A stretch of DNA of 64,000 nucleotides from Nicoliella spurrieriana. GTDB lineage: Bacteria; Bacillota; Bacilli; Lactobacillales; Lactobacillaceae. The notes beneath the pieces are model-generated. The model was given only the letters and a program-made list of their open reading frames with translations, was not told the DNA's origin and ran no database searches. Positions 9,343 through 18,172 of the stretch are shown in pieces (positions within the stretch are counted from its first letter, which is position 1; the number at the start of each line of letters is the position of its first letter). Position numbers and translations under genes: made by a program. The stretch is from assembly GCF_023380205.1 (NCBI RefSeq), contig NZ_CP093361.1, positions 1,454,172 through 1,518,171 of the forward strand, read 5' to 3'.

Positions 9343-10920
9343 TTACTCTTGATTTAAATCGGACTGGGCTGGTTGCTCAGCTTGCTCGCGTTGCTCTAAC
9401 GCTAAGCGTTGTTCCTTAGTGAGAATCGGTAGCGAAATGCTAAAGATCGATCCGGACCCGAGCGAACTTTCAACCGCAATGCGCCCATGATAAGCCTCTA
9501 CCAAGCGTTTTGCAATCGAAAGTCCCAATCCATTGCCACCCTGGTCGCGACTTCTGGACTTATCGACCCGGTAAAAGCGCTCAAACACGTTGCCCATGTT
9601 ATCTTGACTAATTCCTTCACCAAAATCCTGTACGGATAACTCCACACTACGCATATTGCGCGATAGTGAGATATGAATGATTTTACGGTCGGTGGAATAC
9701 TTGACCGCATTATCCAATAGAATGACCAGGATTTGCGATAGATGACCACGATAAATTTGCGCATAGACTGGTTTACGGACGTCGTTATCAAACGTAAAGT
9801 CAAAGTCAGGATGCAACATCTGAAAATCACTAAATTGTTGTTCCACAACTTCTTCAACGTCAGTTACCCGGTCACGATAATTTAAACTAGCCTGCTCCAC
9901 CCTGGAAAGGTCCAGCATTTCATTGATCAAGCTTTTCATCCGATCAATTTCGCCAATCGAAGCATCAATTGACTCCTGCAGGACTTCAGGATCGTCCTTC
10001 CCCCACCGTTTTAACAGGTCCATATGGCCCTGAATTACGGCGACGGGCGTCCTTAGCTCATGCGAAACATCCTCTACGAACCGCTGCTGTTGCCTAATGT
10101 AGCGTTGCATGGTGTCTAACATGTCATTGAACAATGTCCCTAGATCAGTTAATTCGTCGTTTTGATTTAACTTTGGCACCCGCTTAGTCGTTTTCGGCGA
10201 CTCATTGACCTCATTAATCGTCCGGCGAATTTTATTGATTGGCCGTAAGAGGTACGCTGCCATTGCATACGCCAATAGGGAAGCCATGACGGTCGTGATC
10301 ACTAACAGCAGTAATAAAATGACCACTAATTTTGCGGTTGACGAGTGGTAATCGTTTAGCTTGTCAATAATCCGGACGGTGCCGACCATTCGTCGACTAT
10401 TCTTAGCATAGATTGGTGAATCCCCAACTAGGACCAACGAATGGTTGATGCGATCGGTATACACCCGGCGGTCAGTAACGTCTTGTTTGACCGCGTTAAA
10501 TACATTGGAACTCCCCACCATGAATAACGAATGATGATTAGCATCCGAAACGTTAATTGCGGTGTTGTTCCGTGATAAGTCACTAAAGACCGAATCAGGT
10601 GCCAAGACTTGATCATCATGCCCCTTCGGAGACAGGCGTGGTGACAACACGTTATAGACCCCATCGTAATCAAATTTATTCAGTGCAGTCAACCGGCCAG
10701 CAACCCCATTTAAGGTCGTTTGAACGTGCGCGCGTTCTTGGTCCAACAAGACGTCAGAAAACCGATTATAAATTAAAAAAGAAAAGATTGATGCAACTAG
10801 AAAAACAACGATCGATGTGCCAACGGACCATTTCCACTTAAGTGAAATCCATCTCCTGCCGTTACTAACGTCATCAGTTTTCACACTTTGTGATTGTTGC
10901 TTATCTTGTTTTTGCATCAT
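9343..10920 (-). CDS. arlS: Sensor histidine kinase, ArlS-like
   Basis: A 525-residue membrane kinase. Topology: cytoplasmic N-terminus, helix 1 (about 32-52), an extracellular sensor of about 140 residues, helix 2 (about 197-222), HAMP linker (about 223-275), HisKA with the phosphorylated His287 in FVEDVSHELRTP, then HATPase_c with N-box LLDNAVKYS, G1 DFGEGIS, F-box FERFYRVD and G2 GNGLGLSIAKRLV. The ATG overlaps the response regulator stop (ATGA), so translation is coupled. Family resemblance is to ArlS of staphylococci and its lactobacillar relatives; the signal is unknown. Confidence 0.88.
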   Translation of the reverse strand: MMQKQDKQQSQSVKTDDVSNGRRWISLKWKWSVGTSIVVFLVASIFSFLIYNRFSDVLLDQERAHVQTTLNGVAGRLTALNKFDYDGVYNVLSPRLSPKGHDDQVLAPDSVFSDLSRNNTAINVSDANHHSLFMVGSSNVFNAVKQDVTDRRVYTDRINHSLVLVGDSPIYAKNSRRMVGTVRIIDKLNDYHSSTAKLVVILLLLLVITTVMASLLAYAMAAYLLRPINKIRRTINEVNESPKTTKRVPKLNQNDELTDLGTLFNDMLDTMQRYIRQQQRFVEDVSHELRTPVAVIQGHMDLLKRWGKDDPEVLQESIDASIGEIDRMKSLINEMLDLSRVEQASLNYRDRVTDVEEVVEQQFSDFQMLHPDFDFTFDNDVRKPVYAQIYRGHLSQILVILLDNAVKYSTDRKIIHISLSRNMRSVELSVQDFGEGISQDNMGNVFERFYRVDKSRSRDQGGNGLGLSIAKRLVEAYHGRIAVESSLGSGSIFSISLPILTKEQRLALEQREQAEQPAQSDLNQE

Positions 10921-11603
10921 GAACGCATCACATACCCAGTTCCACGAACGGTTTGGATGTAGCTCTTTTCACCCTCACGATCAATCTTATTTCTAAGGTA
11001 ACGAACGTAAACATCCACCACGTTGGTTTCAGCATCTGAATCATAACCCCAAACCTTGTTTAAAAGCACGCCACGGGCCAACACCACGTTAACGTTTTCC
11101 ATTAACGTCAATAGTAATTCGTATTCCCGTTTGGTTAAGTCGATCACTTCATCGCCCCGCCGAACGATCCGGCTTTCCTTTTCGATGGTTAGGTCCTTAA
11201 AATGAACCACCTTTTGTTCTTGAGCCTTTTGATGTCCTTCGATCTTGATCCGCCGTAAGAGGGCCCGAATCCGGGCTAATAATTCTTCGATCGCAAATGG
11301 TTTTACGATGTAGTCATCAGCCCCATGGTCAAACCCAGAGACCCGATCGATCACGGAATCACGAGCCGTCATCATAATAATTGGGGTGTCCTTCTTTTCA
11401 CGTAATCGTCTAGCCACTTCCATCCCATTTAACTTGGGTAACATCAAGTCCAATAGGATGACATCAAAATCTTCATTAATGGCTTCTTCAAGGCCATCAC
11501 GACCATCGCCAGCAACGGTCACTTCGTAGCCTTCATGCTTTAATTCTAATTCAACGAAACGGGAGAGACTCTTTTCATCCTCCACAATTAATACCTTGGT
11601 CAT
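10917..11603 (-). CDS. arlR: Response regulator, OmpR/ArlR family
   Basis: A 228-residue regulator: receiver domain (1-120) with phospho-acceptor Asp52 in ILLDLMLP, acidic pocket IVEDE, Thr in MMTARDS and Lys in IVKPFA; and a C-terminal winged helix (about 130-228) with LTKREYELLLTL and the recognition-wing sequence YIQTVRGTGYVM. The ATG at 11603 is chosen over an in-frame codon 24 bases upstream because AAGGTGG lies 7 bases before it. It is the first gene of the two-component operon. Confidence 0.92.
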   Translation of the reverse strand: MTKVLIVEDEKSLSRFVELELKHEGYEVTVAGDGRDGLEEAINEDFDVILLDLMLPKLNGMEVARRLREKKDTPIIMMTARDSVIDRVSGFDHGADDYIVKPFAIEELLARIRALLRRIKIEGHQKAQEQKVVHFKDLTIEKESRIVRRGDEVIDLTKREYELLLTLMENVNVVLARGVLLNKVWGYDSDAETNVVDVYVRYLRNKIDREGEKSYIQTVRGTGYVMRS

Positions 11604-11636
11604 ATTTAAACCACCTTCATTTTTCATCTATCTTTT

Positions 11637-11645
11637 ATTTTACCA
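11637..11645 (-). promoter_or_regulatory. Probable promoter of the arlRS-like operon
   Basis: On the minus strand TGGTAAAAT is an extended -10 element about 33 bases before the regulator start. No good -35 is visible. Confidence 0.45.
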
Positions 11646-11691
11646 TACATTAGGCGATTTTAATTAATGTCTAATCGGCTTACTCAAAAAT

Positions 11692-11731
11692 AAAAAGCCT
11701 TCAGAACCCATGGTGTTCTGAAAGCTTTTTT
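11692..11731 (-). terminator. Terminator of yceD-rpmF
   Basis: The stem TTCAGAAC/GTTCTGAA, extended by AAAGC/GC(T)TTT arms, closes on a loop around CCATGG. A T run follows on the minus strand directly after rpmF. Confidence 0.85.
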
Positions 11732-11741
11732 AATCCGGTAA

Positions 11742-11924
11742 TTAGTTACTAGTGTTACTAATAACATCTTTACCATCGTAGTAACCACAACTTGGGCAAA
11801 CGTAATGTGACTTACGTAGTTCACCACAGTTTGGGCATGGAGTTAAACCAGGGACATTTAACTTAATGTGACCCCGACGCATCCGCTTCTTAGCTTTAGA
11901 AGTTCTTCTTGCTGGTACAGCCAA
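11742..11924 (-). CDS. rpmF: Ribosomal protein bL32
   Basis: A 60-residue large-subunit protein of the zinc-ribbon type, with the paired motifs CPNC (30-33) and CPSC (43-46). The N-terminus [17 protein letters not shown] is the conserved family start. Initiation is at a TTG codon (11922-11924) behind AAGGAGGGG at 6 bases; no in-frame ATG is available. It follows yceD by 52 bases, the usual pairing in bacteria. Confidence 0.97.
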   Translation of the reverse strand: MAVPARRTSKAKKRMRRGHIKLNVPGLTPCPNCGELRKSHYVCPSCGYYDGKDVISNTSN

Positions 11925-11976
11925 TATAAACCCCTCCTTCTTTAAAAAATATCCACTAGTGAAATTTTAAGTCTTA

Positions 11977-12534
11977 CTAATCCTGGTTAAAAAAGTCTTT
12001 TAACTTTGTAAGACGTGGATCAACTGGTTTGTCAGCTGCCTTGGGATGATTAAAATCATCTTCCGAAACAACCTGCCAATCTTCGCCCGTAGGCATAATA
12101 TTGAATTCAGATTCTTCCGGTGACAGGATGTGCATTGGAATTTGCAAGATGATATTATCGGCAACCGCCTTATCAAAGTCAATTGCGCCCTCCTCATCGG
12201 TCACTAGCGCAATTTCACCGGCGTTCCCATCATCTTGTTCGAAGCGTCTTAATGCCGCTTCATCTGGAACATAAACCTCATTAATGCTAAAGTCTAACGG
12301 GAATTTAACGGGCGTCAAAGAACGAGATGACGGAACCGTAATTTCACCCTTGACCTGGGCATTAACGATTGCGTTCCCCTGGTCGTAAAACACGTGCGAT
12401 TGCACGGTCACCGGGTGAACATCAAGGATTTGATCAGCATATCTAGATAAGAGGTCATCCTTCAAATCTAGCTCTGCTTGTTCAGAAAGTGGTACGGCTT
12501 TGTAATCTTTTAAATCACTCAAATACCATTTCAT
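11977..12534 (-). CDS. yceD: YceD family protein (DUF177)
   Basis: A 185-residue DUF177 protein. The family is genetically linked to rpmF and to 23S rRNA accumulation. The sequence has the N-terminal LSDLKDYKAVPLSEQ segment, a central beta-rich part with the family pattern around VKGEITVPSSRSLTPV, and an acidic C-terminal part ending DPRLTKLKDFFNQ. Two cysteines common in some members are missing. The ATG has an AGGAGG site and the gene is driven by a consensus promoter. Confidence 0.9.
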   Translation of the reverse strand: MKWYLSDLKDYKAVPLSEQAELDLKDDLLSRYADQILDVHPVTVQSHVFYDQGNAIVNAQVKGEITVPSSRSLTPVKFPLDFSINEVYVPDEAALRRFEQDDGNAGEIALVTDEEGAIDFDKAVADNIILQIPMHILSPEESEFNIMPTGEDWQVVSEDDFNHPKAADKPVDPRLTKLKDFFNQD

Positions 12535-12564
12535 ATAGCAATTCCTCCTAATGCAACATGATTA

Positions 12565-12593
12565 ATTATACTTATTCATAATTTTAATGTCAA
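12565..12593 (-). promoter_or_regulatory. Consensus sigma-A promoter of yceD-rpmF
   Basis: On the minus strand TTGACA (12588-12593) and TATAAT (12565-12570) are separated by exactly 17 bases. Both hexamers are perfect. The -10 element lies 30 bases before the yceD ATG. A short inverted repeat CAAGG-N6-CCTTG (12591-12606) overlaps the -35 box. Confidence 0.9.
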
Positions 12594-12612
12594 GGTAATT
12601 TCCTTGATAGGC

Positions 12613-13746
12613 CTACTTTTTAATAATGGGGTGCCGATACAAATCTTCACTACGGTGCGTTTTCATTTGTGTCACCAACCCCGCTTTAAACTCGGCCCTC
12701 AACTGCGATTGTAGCACTGATTGGTCAATCTTTGAAATGATTGGTAGTTGAATCTGCTTTTTAACTTGTCTGAGATATGCTTGCCCCAACCGATTAAAAC
12801 CTAATACCCGTAAATATGGGTGTTGGTCAAGCATTTCAGATGAATTGAGCTGCAATAGCACCGCTACTAGGAGGCGTTGAATCCGTGCGAACGTATAGCG
12901 TTTCGTTTTCACCGCATTTAGAAAGGCATCAAATTGTGGGTGCTTGATTGCAGAAGCCCTTAACCGATGCTCAAGGCCCTCGGTCATTTGATACCGCTGT
13001 GTAAGTGCTTCCAGTGATGTCGTCATCAATTGGTAGCGCAATAACGGCCAAAATGATTGCCAACTTAATGGGGTTTCCGAGGCGCTAAGCCGCACTCCTG
13101 ATGGGGGCATGACGGCAGCAATTTGGCTTTGTTGCCCACTAACCATTAGTTGCCGAATCGCACTCCCACTCGCAAACTGAGTGTGAACCCCTTGATCATG
13201 ATGCTGGCTCCCAATCCGTTGAATCGGGATTAGATTAAGGCGTTGGCCCAATTCATCAAGCGCCCGAGCGTAATTGAACCCCAAGATGTCATTGGGCTGA
13301 TCGATTGAAACCCCAAATTGATCACGGAGTGCCGATTGAATTAGTGCTGGGTAGGGCTGTTGGTAGTTAGTAAAGTGCTGGGCGTCATCGTGCAACTGAA
13401 TTTGGCCCAATGCGGCAAAATCATATTCCGGATGTTCACAACCAAACGCTAACGACTGACACCCCAGTTGGGTAACGAGCTGCATGGCGCCCGTAGCAAA
13501 GCGATCAGCTGGTTGGACTGCACTAAAAATGGGTAACTCCACTACCAGATCGACCCCGGCAGCAAGCGCCATTTCGGTGCGAATCCACTTATCATAAATC
13601 GCTGGTGCTCCGCGCTGGACCCAATTGCCACTCATAATGGCAATCACAACATCAGCATCCGAACGCCGCCTAGCAGCCTGTAGTTGGTATTGATGGCCGT
13701 TGTGAAACGGATTGTACTCCGCAACGATGCCAACTGCACTTAACAT
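12613..13746 (-). CDS. tmcAL: tRNA(Met) cytidine acetate ligase
   Basis: TmcAL (formerly YlbM) forms N4-acetylcytidine at the wobble position of elongator tRNA-Met using ATP and acetate. The N-terminal nucleotidyltransferase fold is marked by GIVAEYNPFHNGHQYQL (HxGH-type motif) and IMSGNWVQRG. At 377 residues it is close to the family's usual 380-400. The ATG at 13746 is chosen because AAGAAGGGGGT precedes it; the frame extends ten codons further without a site. It starts 2 bases before the end of the methyltransferase gene. Confidence 0.93.
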   Translation of the reverse strand: MLSAVGIVAEYNPFHNGHQYQLQAARRRSDADVVIAIMSGNWVQRGAPAIYDKWIRTEMALAAGVDLVVELPIFSAVQPADRFATGAMQLVTQLGCQSLAFGCEHPEYDFAALGQIQLHDDAQHFTNYQQPYPALIQSALRDQFGVSIDQPNDILGFNYARALDELGQRLNLIPIQRIGSQHHDQGVHTQFASGSAIRQLMVSGQQSQIAAVMPPSGVRLSASETPLSWQSFWPLLRYQLMTTSLEALTQRYQMTEGLEHRLRASAIKHPQFDAFLNAVKTKRYTFARIQRLLVAVLLQLNSSEMLDQHPYLRVLGFNRLGQAYLRQVKKQIQLPIISKIDQSVLQSQLRAEFKAGLVTQMKTHRSEDLYRHPIIKK

Positions 13747-13748
13747 AG

Positions 13749-14480
13749 TTACCCCCTTCTTGCGACAAAGAACCACCGCGTCGTTTTGGGATTGATCTCA
13801 CTCGTACCAAAATCAGCACTGGGCGTGACCTTAGTGAATCCGGCGGCGTTCAGTGCCCGCAAATACGTTTGCAACGGGTAGGTCCGTTCTAAATGTAATT
13901 CAGAAAATTCATCGTATGCATCCTTTTCCGGATTGTAGTTAAAAAACGCCAGGTCGTGTTCAACAGAATGTTCAAACTCACCTGCATATGAACGCCACAT
14001 AAACGCCCGGGTCTCATCATGGTAGTTGTACATGTACCCCGGATAGATTACATCAGTTTGATACGGCGTAATGACATCAAATAAAAAGGTGCCATCATTA
14101 TCAAGGTGGGCAGCCACTTGCTTAAAAAGGGTCGCTAGTTCAGTTTGATCGTGCAAATAACAAATCGAATCATCAAAGCACGTGATCGTTTGAAATGTTG
14201 CTAGTCCCGCTAAATCGAGCATATTCCCGTTATAAAGTGGTAATGAAACGTTGCTAGCGGATGCCTTTTGACTAGCAATTGCTAGCATCGCATCTGAGAG
14301 ATCTAACCCACTAGGTGTAAAGCCCCGGTGGGCCAATTCGATAGCTAAACGCCCGTTCCCACAAGCAAGGTCTAACAGACTGCCCCCATTGGCATGCTTT
14401 AAAACAAATTGGACCCAGTTGGCATACATTTCTGGATCAAATAACTCATCGTATAGCTCGGCGAATTCACCATAAATCAT
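13749..14480 (-). CDS. Class I SAM-dependent methyltransferase
   Basis: A 243-residue Rossmann-fold methyltransferase with motif I LLDLACGNGRLAIELA (about 36-51), an acidic residue at the end of strand 2 (GLDLSDAMLAIA) and motif IV ITCFDDSICYL. The substrate is not known. It belongs to the YqeM-type genes found between rsfS and tmcAL in Firmicutes. Its ATG overlaps the rsfS stop (TAATG), which implies translational coupling. Confidence 0.88.
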   Translation of the reverse strand: MIYGEFAELYDELFDPEMYANWVQFVLKHANGGSLLDLACGNGRLAIELAHRGFTPSGLDLSDAMLAIASQKASASNVSLPLYNGNMLDLAGLATFQTITCFDDSICYLHDQTELATLFKQVAAHLDNDGTFLFDVITPYQTDVIYPGYMYNYHDETRAFMWRSYAGEFEHSVEHDLAFFNYNPEKDAYDEFSELHLERTYPLQTYLRALNAAGFTKVTPSADFGTSEINPKTTRWFFVARRG

Positions 14481-14836
14481 TATTCAGTAACCCAGTTACT
14501 AATGTCTAATTCAGCAGCATCGGACCATAACTTTTCCAGGTCGTAAAATTCACGTTGTTCGCGTTGAAAGACGTGGACGATTACATCCCCTAGGTCAATT
14601 AAGATCCAATTTGCAGCATTTTTACCTTCCACTTGTTTAATTGTAATATCAGCCTTTTCGGCTTCATCCACAATCGCTTCAGCAATGGCTTTCACCTGTC
14701 TGCTTGAAGCAGCATCCATGATAATGAAGTAATCAGCCATCAAGCTAATTTGTTCCACATTAAGGGCCACGATATCGTGCGCCCGTTTATCATCAGCAGC
14801 TTTAACAACTACTGATACCTTATCCTTACTATCCAT
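14480..14836 (-). CDS. rsfS: Ribosomal silencing factor RsfS
   Basis: RsfS binds uL14 and blocks subunit joining during starvation. The 118 residues form one DUF143 domain with the conserved DYFIIMDAASSRQVKAIAEAI, NWILIDLGDVIVHVF and REFYDLEKLW segments. The ATG at 14836 has an AAAGGAT site. The gene follows yqeK by 2 bases and overlaps the next gene, as in the B. subtilis yqeK-yqeL-yqeM order. Confidence 0.96.
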   Translation of the reverse strand: MDSKDKVSVVVKAADDKRAHDIVALNVEQISLMADYFIIMDAASSRQVKAIAEAIVDEAEKADITIKQVEGKNAANWILIDLGDVIVHVFQREQREFYDLEKLWSDAAELDISNWVTE

Positions 14837-14838
14837 AA

Positions 14839-15462
14839 TTATTTATCCTTTCTATATAAATCAGACGTTGGGACCCATGCATTGAACGTATCGATCGTTT
14901 TTGGAAATACCGCTACGTGGCGGTTCACCAGGAAGTCCAGCGTATGGAAGGTCTGGTATGCAACCCCGTTCGCTAAATTATCAAAGGTAATCTGGCGCGC
15001 TTCTTCGACCCCCGGAAAATCACGACCGGTTTCAATGTAGTCGGCCATGTACACGATCTGAGCTAATTTACTCATGTACGGAGCCCCAATGGTATGGTAC
15101 TTAACCGCGTTTAAAACGTCGATATTGGTAATCCCCAACTCGTTTTTGACTAACAACCACCCTACGTATCCGTGCCAAACTGAATTGCCGTAATTCAATA
15201 GGTCCGGGTCCAATTGGTATTCGTGAATGGTTTTAATAAAGTCCTCATCCGGACGTTGCTTAGCATAATCATGGACTAATCCAGCGATACTTGCAATTTC
15301 TTCGTCCACCCCGTTGAGCCGGGCTAACTTAATCGCCATTTGTTCTACCCGTTGCACGTGGGCAAAACGCTTGGACCGCAAGGCGCCATCTAAGCGGTTT
15401 AGTAGTTCATCACGACTATATGGAACGATGTTTTCTTGATAATCTAAAATAACCTTACTCAT
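14839..15462 (-). CDS. yqeK: HD-domain diadenosine tetraphosphatase YqeK
   Basis: The YqeK family hydrolyses Ap4A symmetrically to two ADP. The HD metal ligands are visible: H34 region (KRFAHVQRVEQMA), the HD doublet in GLVHDYAKQRP, the paired His in WHGYVGW and KYHTIG, and the distal Asp in VYMADYIE. At 207 residues it is of normal length. The ATG at 15462 follows AAAGGAG and lies inside the nadD 3' end (8-base overlap). Confidence 0.92.
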   Translation of the reverse strand: MSKVILDYQENIVPYSRDELLNRLDGALRSKRFAHVQRVEQMAIKLARLNGVDEEIASIAGLVHDYAKQRPDEDFIKTIHEYQLDPDLLNYGNSVWHGYVGWLLVKNELGITNIDVLNAVKYHTIGAPYMSKLAQIVYMADYIETGRDFPGVEEARQITFDNLANGVAYQTFHTLDFLVNRHVAVFPKTIDTFNAWVPTSDLYRKDK

Positions 15463-16087
15463 AAAGATGATTCTCCTTTATATAATTATCAACAGCGGTA
15501 GGTACTAAGTAACGAATGGATTGCACCTGGTGAAGCTTACTCCTGATCAAAGTCGAAGACACGTCAATCATGGGCACATCGACCCAGACGACCGGGTACT
15601 TAGACGTAAAGGGATACCCATTGCGCCGCACGGCCACAAATTGGACCATCTTAATCAAATCATTGATGCGATACCATTTGGGCAGGTACTCAACCATGTC
15701 ACCACCAATAATAAAGTAATAATTATTATTAGGGAAGCGGTGCGTCAATTCCTTAATCGTATCATAACTAAAGCTCTTCCCACCGCGTAAAATTTCGGAT
15801 AGTTCTAGCCCGAGCTTGGCATTATCCTCAGTTGCAAGTCGCAACATATTAACCCGATGGCTCGCATCGATCGCATGTTTTCGATCAACGTGGGGCGGAA
15901 TCGCATCAGGCATTAATAATACCTGATCTAGGCCCAATTGGCTTCTGACTTGATCGGCAATGATTAAGTGTCCAGTATGGACCGGGTTAAAAGTCCCCCC
16001 TAGCAACCCAATATTGTGGCCCCGTTCACGATGGCCAATAATTTGGGTCAATGTCTTCACGTTATCTTGGTAGCCAACTTTATTCAT
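15455..16087 (-). CDS. nadD: Nicotinate-nucleotide adenylyltransferase
   Basis: NadD makes deamido-NAD from nicotinate mononucleotide and ATP. The signature GGTFNPVHTGHLIIA (about 30-44, with the HxGH motif) and the second motif SSTLIRSKL near the C-terminus bind ATP. The 210 residues include about 20 extra at the N-terminus. The ATG at 16087 is preceded by AGGTGGGA. It is between yhbY and yqeK in the conserved cluster. Confidence 0.96.
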   Translation of the reverse strand: MNKVGYQDNVKTLTQIIGHRERGHNIGLLGGTFNPVHTGHLIIADQVRSQLGLDQVLLMPDAIPPHVDRKHAIDASHRVNMLRLATEDNAKLGLELSEILRGGKSFSYDTIKELTHRFPNNNYYFIIGGDMVEYLPKWYRINDLIKMVQFVAVRRNGYPFTSKYPVVWVDVPMIDVSSTLIRSKLHQVQSIRYLVPTAVDNYIKENHLYE

Positions 16088-16098
16088 AATGATCCCAC

Positions 16099-16410
16099 CT
16101 AAATTTGTTTAACTTCCTCTGAAATATGCCGGTGCTTTGCCTGATCAGCAATTTTAAATAGCAAGACCGTCCGGCCGATGGTTTGGACAACCTGAATTTG
16201 ACTGTTTGCTTCCACGAATTCACGGACATCAGCTGGTTCCACCGCAGAATTTTGGAGGATGTTGACCTTCATTAATTCGCGGTTGTTCAAGGCGTCGTTG
16301 ACCTGCGTCAACCAGGTTTCGCTCAGGCCATCCTTACCAATTGAAAAGAGTGGCCGCATCCGGTTAGCACGTGCTCTTAAAAAGCGTTTTTGCTTTCCCC
16401 TTAAATTCAT
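16099..16410 (-). CDS. yhbY: Ribosome assembly RNA-binding protein YhbY (CRM domain)
   Basis: A single CRM (IF3-C-like) domain protein that associates with pre-50S particles. The family pattern is clear: LRGKQKRFLRARANRMRPLFSIGKDGLS followed in order by the GxxG-type loop, LMKVNILQNS and QVVQTIGRTVLLFK. Its 103 residues match the family. The ATG at 16410 has an AGGAGG site and lies 11 bases after yqeH. Confidence 0.95.
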   Translation of the reverse strand: MNLRGKQKRFLRARANRMRPLFSIGKDGLSETWLTQVNDALNNRELMKVNILQNSAVEPADVREFVEANSQIQVVQTIGRTVLLFKIADQAKHRHISEEVKQI

Positions 16411-16421
16411 CGTAATTCCTC

Positions 16422-17540
16422 CTATATCATTGAACGTCTTATCAAGACGGCTACTTGTTTAGGTGCCCAACCAGCAACAATCACGCCTGCTGGCACGGTG
16501 ATCCACCCTAATCCTTCGATTACTAGATCGCTTTTTTCAGTCGTTTTAAACTCATGTCGAACCAACTCTGGGAAGTGTTTTAAATCCTCACCACTCGGCG
16601 GTGTTAATAAATCACCCAGGTGGTTAGCATAAAATGAATCAGCATTTGCTAACTTGGTCCGGTGGACGAAGAGGTTGTTTTCTACGTAGGCCGTAAACCC
16701 ATACTTCTTGTCCCCATGAAGGTAGTCGAACCGAGCCACCCCAGCAAAGAACAGCGTTTGCTCTGGGTTTAATTGGTATGAACGTGGTTTGATCTGCTTT
16801 TGAGGCGCCACAATTTTTAAATCACGACCATTTAAATAGTGCGCCATTTGTTGCGCATGAATAATTCCGGGAGTATCAATAATCTGCTTCCCATCGGCAA
16901 GTGGAATTTCAATCTTATCCAACGTCGTGCCGGGGAACCGGGAAGTGGTAATTAACTCCTTAATCCCGGTACTTTGGCGAATAATTTGATTGATCAAGGT
17001 TGATTTTCCAACGTTAGTCACCCCGACAACGTACACGTCGCGTCCCTTCCGTTTTTTATCGATTACTTCCAACAGGTGGTCCACTGAGTCGTTCGTCTTT
17101 GCGGAGACTAGCTCAATCCCAATTGGTCGAATCCCATTTTTATTTGCCTGTTGACGAATCCAATCAGTGAGCTTACTGCGCTTGAATGAACTAGGCAATA
17201 AATCTGACTTATTGCCCACCATCAAGATGGGATTAGCACCCACGAACCGGTGTAATCCGGGAATTAAGCTCCCGTTAAAGTCAAAAATATCGACTACGTA
17301 AACGATTAAAGCATCGGTATCTTGAATCTGACTAAGTAACGACCGAAAATCATCATCGGTTAAACTAACCGGTGAAATTTCATTGTAGTGCCGTAATCTA
17401 AAGCACCGTTTACAATAAACATCTTCATCATTATCAACTGCTTTTTTGAGTGCGGATGCTGGTACGAACCCCAATCCATTGGGATCAGTGGTTTGAATGA
17501 CTGCTCCACAGCCAACGCATCTTAATTCTTCATCTTCCAT
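16422..17540 (-). CDS. yqeH: Ribosome biogenesis GTPase YqeH
   Basis: A circularly permuted GTPase needed for 30S assembly. The N-terminal zinc finger has CVGC (8-11) and CKRC (43-46). The G motifs occur in permuted order: G4 VGNKSDLL (about 108-115), G5 ELVSAK, G1 GVTNVGKSTLI, G3 IIDTPG. The C-terminal domain carries the treble-clef-like region. Its 372 residues are typical. The ATG overlaps the yqeG stop (TAATG). Confidence 0.97.
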   Translation of the reverse strand: MEDEELRCVGCGAVIQTTDPNGLGFVPASALKKAVDNDEDVYCKRCFRLRHYNEISPVSLTDDDFRSLLSQIQDTDALIVYVVDIFDFNGSLIPGLHRFVGANPILMVGNKSDLLPSSFKRSKLTDWIRQQANKNGIRPIGIELVSAKTNDSVDHLLEVIDKKRKGRDVYVVGVTNVGKSTLINQIIRQSTGIKELITTSRFPGTTLDKIEIPLADGKQIIDTPGIIHAQQMAHYLNGRDLKIVAPQKQIKPRSYQLNPEQTLFFAGVARFDYLHGDKKYGFTAYVENNLFVHRTKLANADSFYANHLGDLLTPPSGEDLKHFPELVRHEFKTTEKSDLVIEGLGWITVPAGVIVAGWAPKQVAVLIRRSMI

Positions 17541-18070
17541 TAACTCTTAACGTCCTCCTGCCATTTTAAATCTGGGTATTTTTGGTGTAATTTATTCATG
17601 ACCCGTTTTTCAATTTGCCGATTTACCTGGGTAATCCAGGCATCACTACCGACCAGTGGTTTAACTAGTACGCTATTTACATGGGCGTTGTTCGAAGCCC
17701 AAATATCAGTCATCAACTGGTCACCGACCATAATGACCTGATCATTTTTCAAATGATACTTCCGAATCGCCCGACGAATCCCATGCGGGAGTGGCTTCAT
17801 TGCCCGTGAAATAAAATCAAGCCCCAGGTTTTGTACCACCCGTTGAATACGCGAACGCTTATTATTGGAAATCACGACTAGTCGAATATTGAACTGGGCT
17901 AAAGTGGCTAGCCAAGCTCGTAACTGGGGGGTTCCGTCAGGATTGTTCCATGGAATGACGGTATTATCTAAATCGGTCAATACCGCCTTAATCCCCATTG
18001 CATTTAGCTGGGCTGGCTTTAAATCGTAAATTGCTGGAACCATCCAGGTTGGTTTAAATTTTTCAATCAT
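17540..18070 (-). CDS. yqeG: YqeG-family HAD phosphatase
   Basis: A 176-residue HAD-superfamily IIIA phosphatase. HAD motif I is DLDNT in VLTDLDNTVIPW (about 31-42), motif II is LVVISNN, and motif III/IV lie in IMVGDQLMTDIWASNN. The substrate is unknown, although the family is tied to ribosome assembly through its position before yqeH. It is the first gene of the yqeG-yqeH-yhbY-nadD-yqeK-rsfS series. Confidence 0.93.
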   Translation of the reverse strand: MIEKFKPTWMVPAIYDLKPAQLNAMGIKAVLTDLDNTVIPWNNPDGTPQLRAWLATLAQFNIRLVVISNNKRSRIQRVVQNLGLDFISRAMKPLPHGIRRAIRKYHLKNDQVIMVGDQLMTDIWASNNAHVNSVLVKPLVGSDAWITQVNRQIEKRVMNKLHQKYPDLKWQEDVKS

Positions 18071-18125
18071 GACTAGAACTCCCCATAGTTAAATATTATG
18101 TAACCGGACGGTGTCCGGCATTAAG

Positions 18126-18165
18126 AAAAAAACTTCCACCAAGTGAAATGTCTGGTGAAAGTCTT
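18126..18165 (-). terminator. Terminator of infC-rpmI-rplT
   Basis: The stem ACTTTCACCA/TGGTGGAAGT (10 bp, one G-T pair) is followed by a run of T on the minus strand, a few bases after rplT. Confidence 0.87.
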
Positions 18166-18172
18166 ATTTCTG

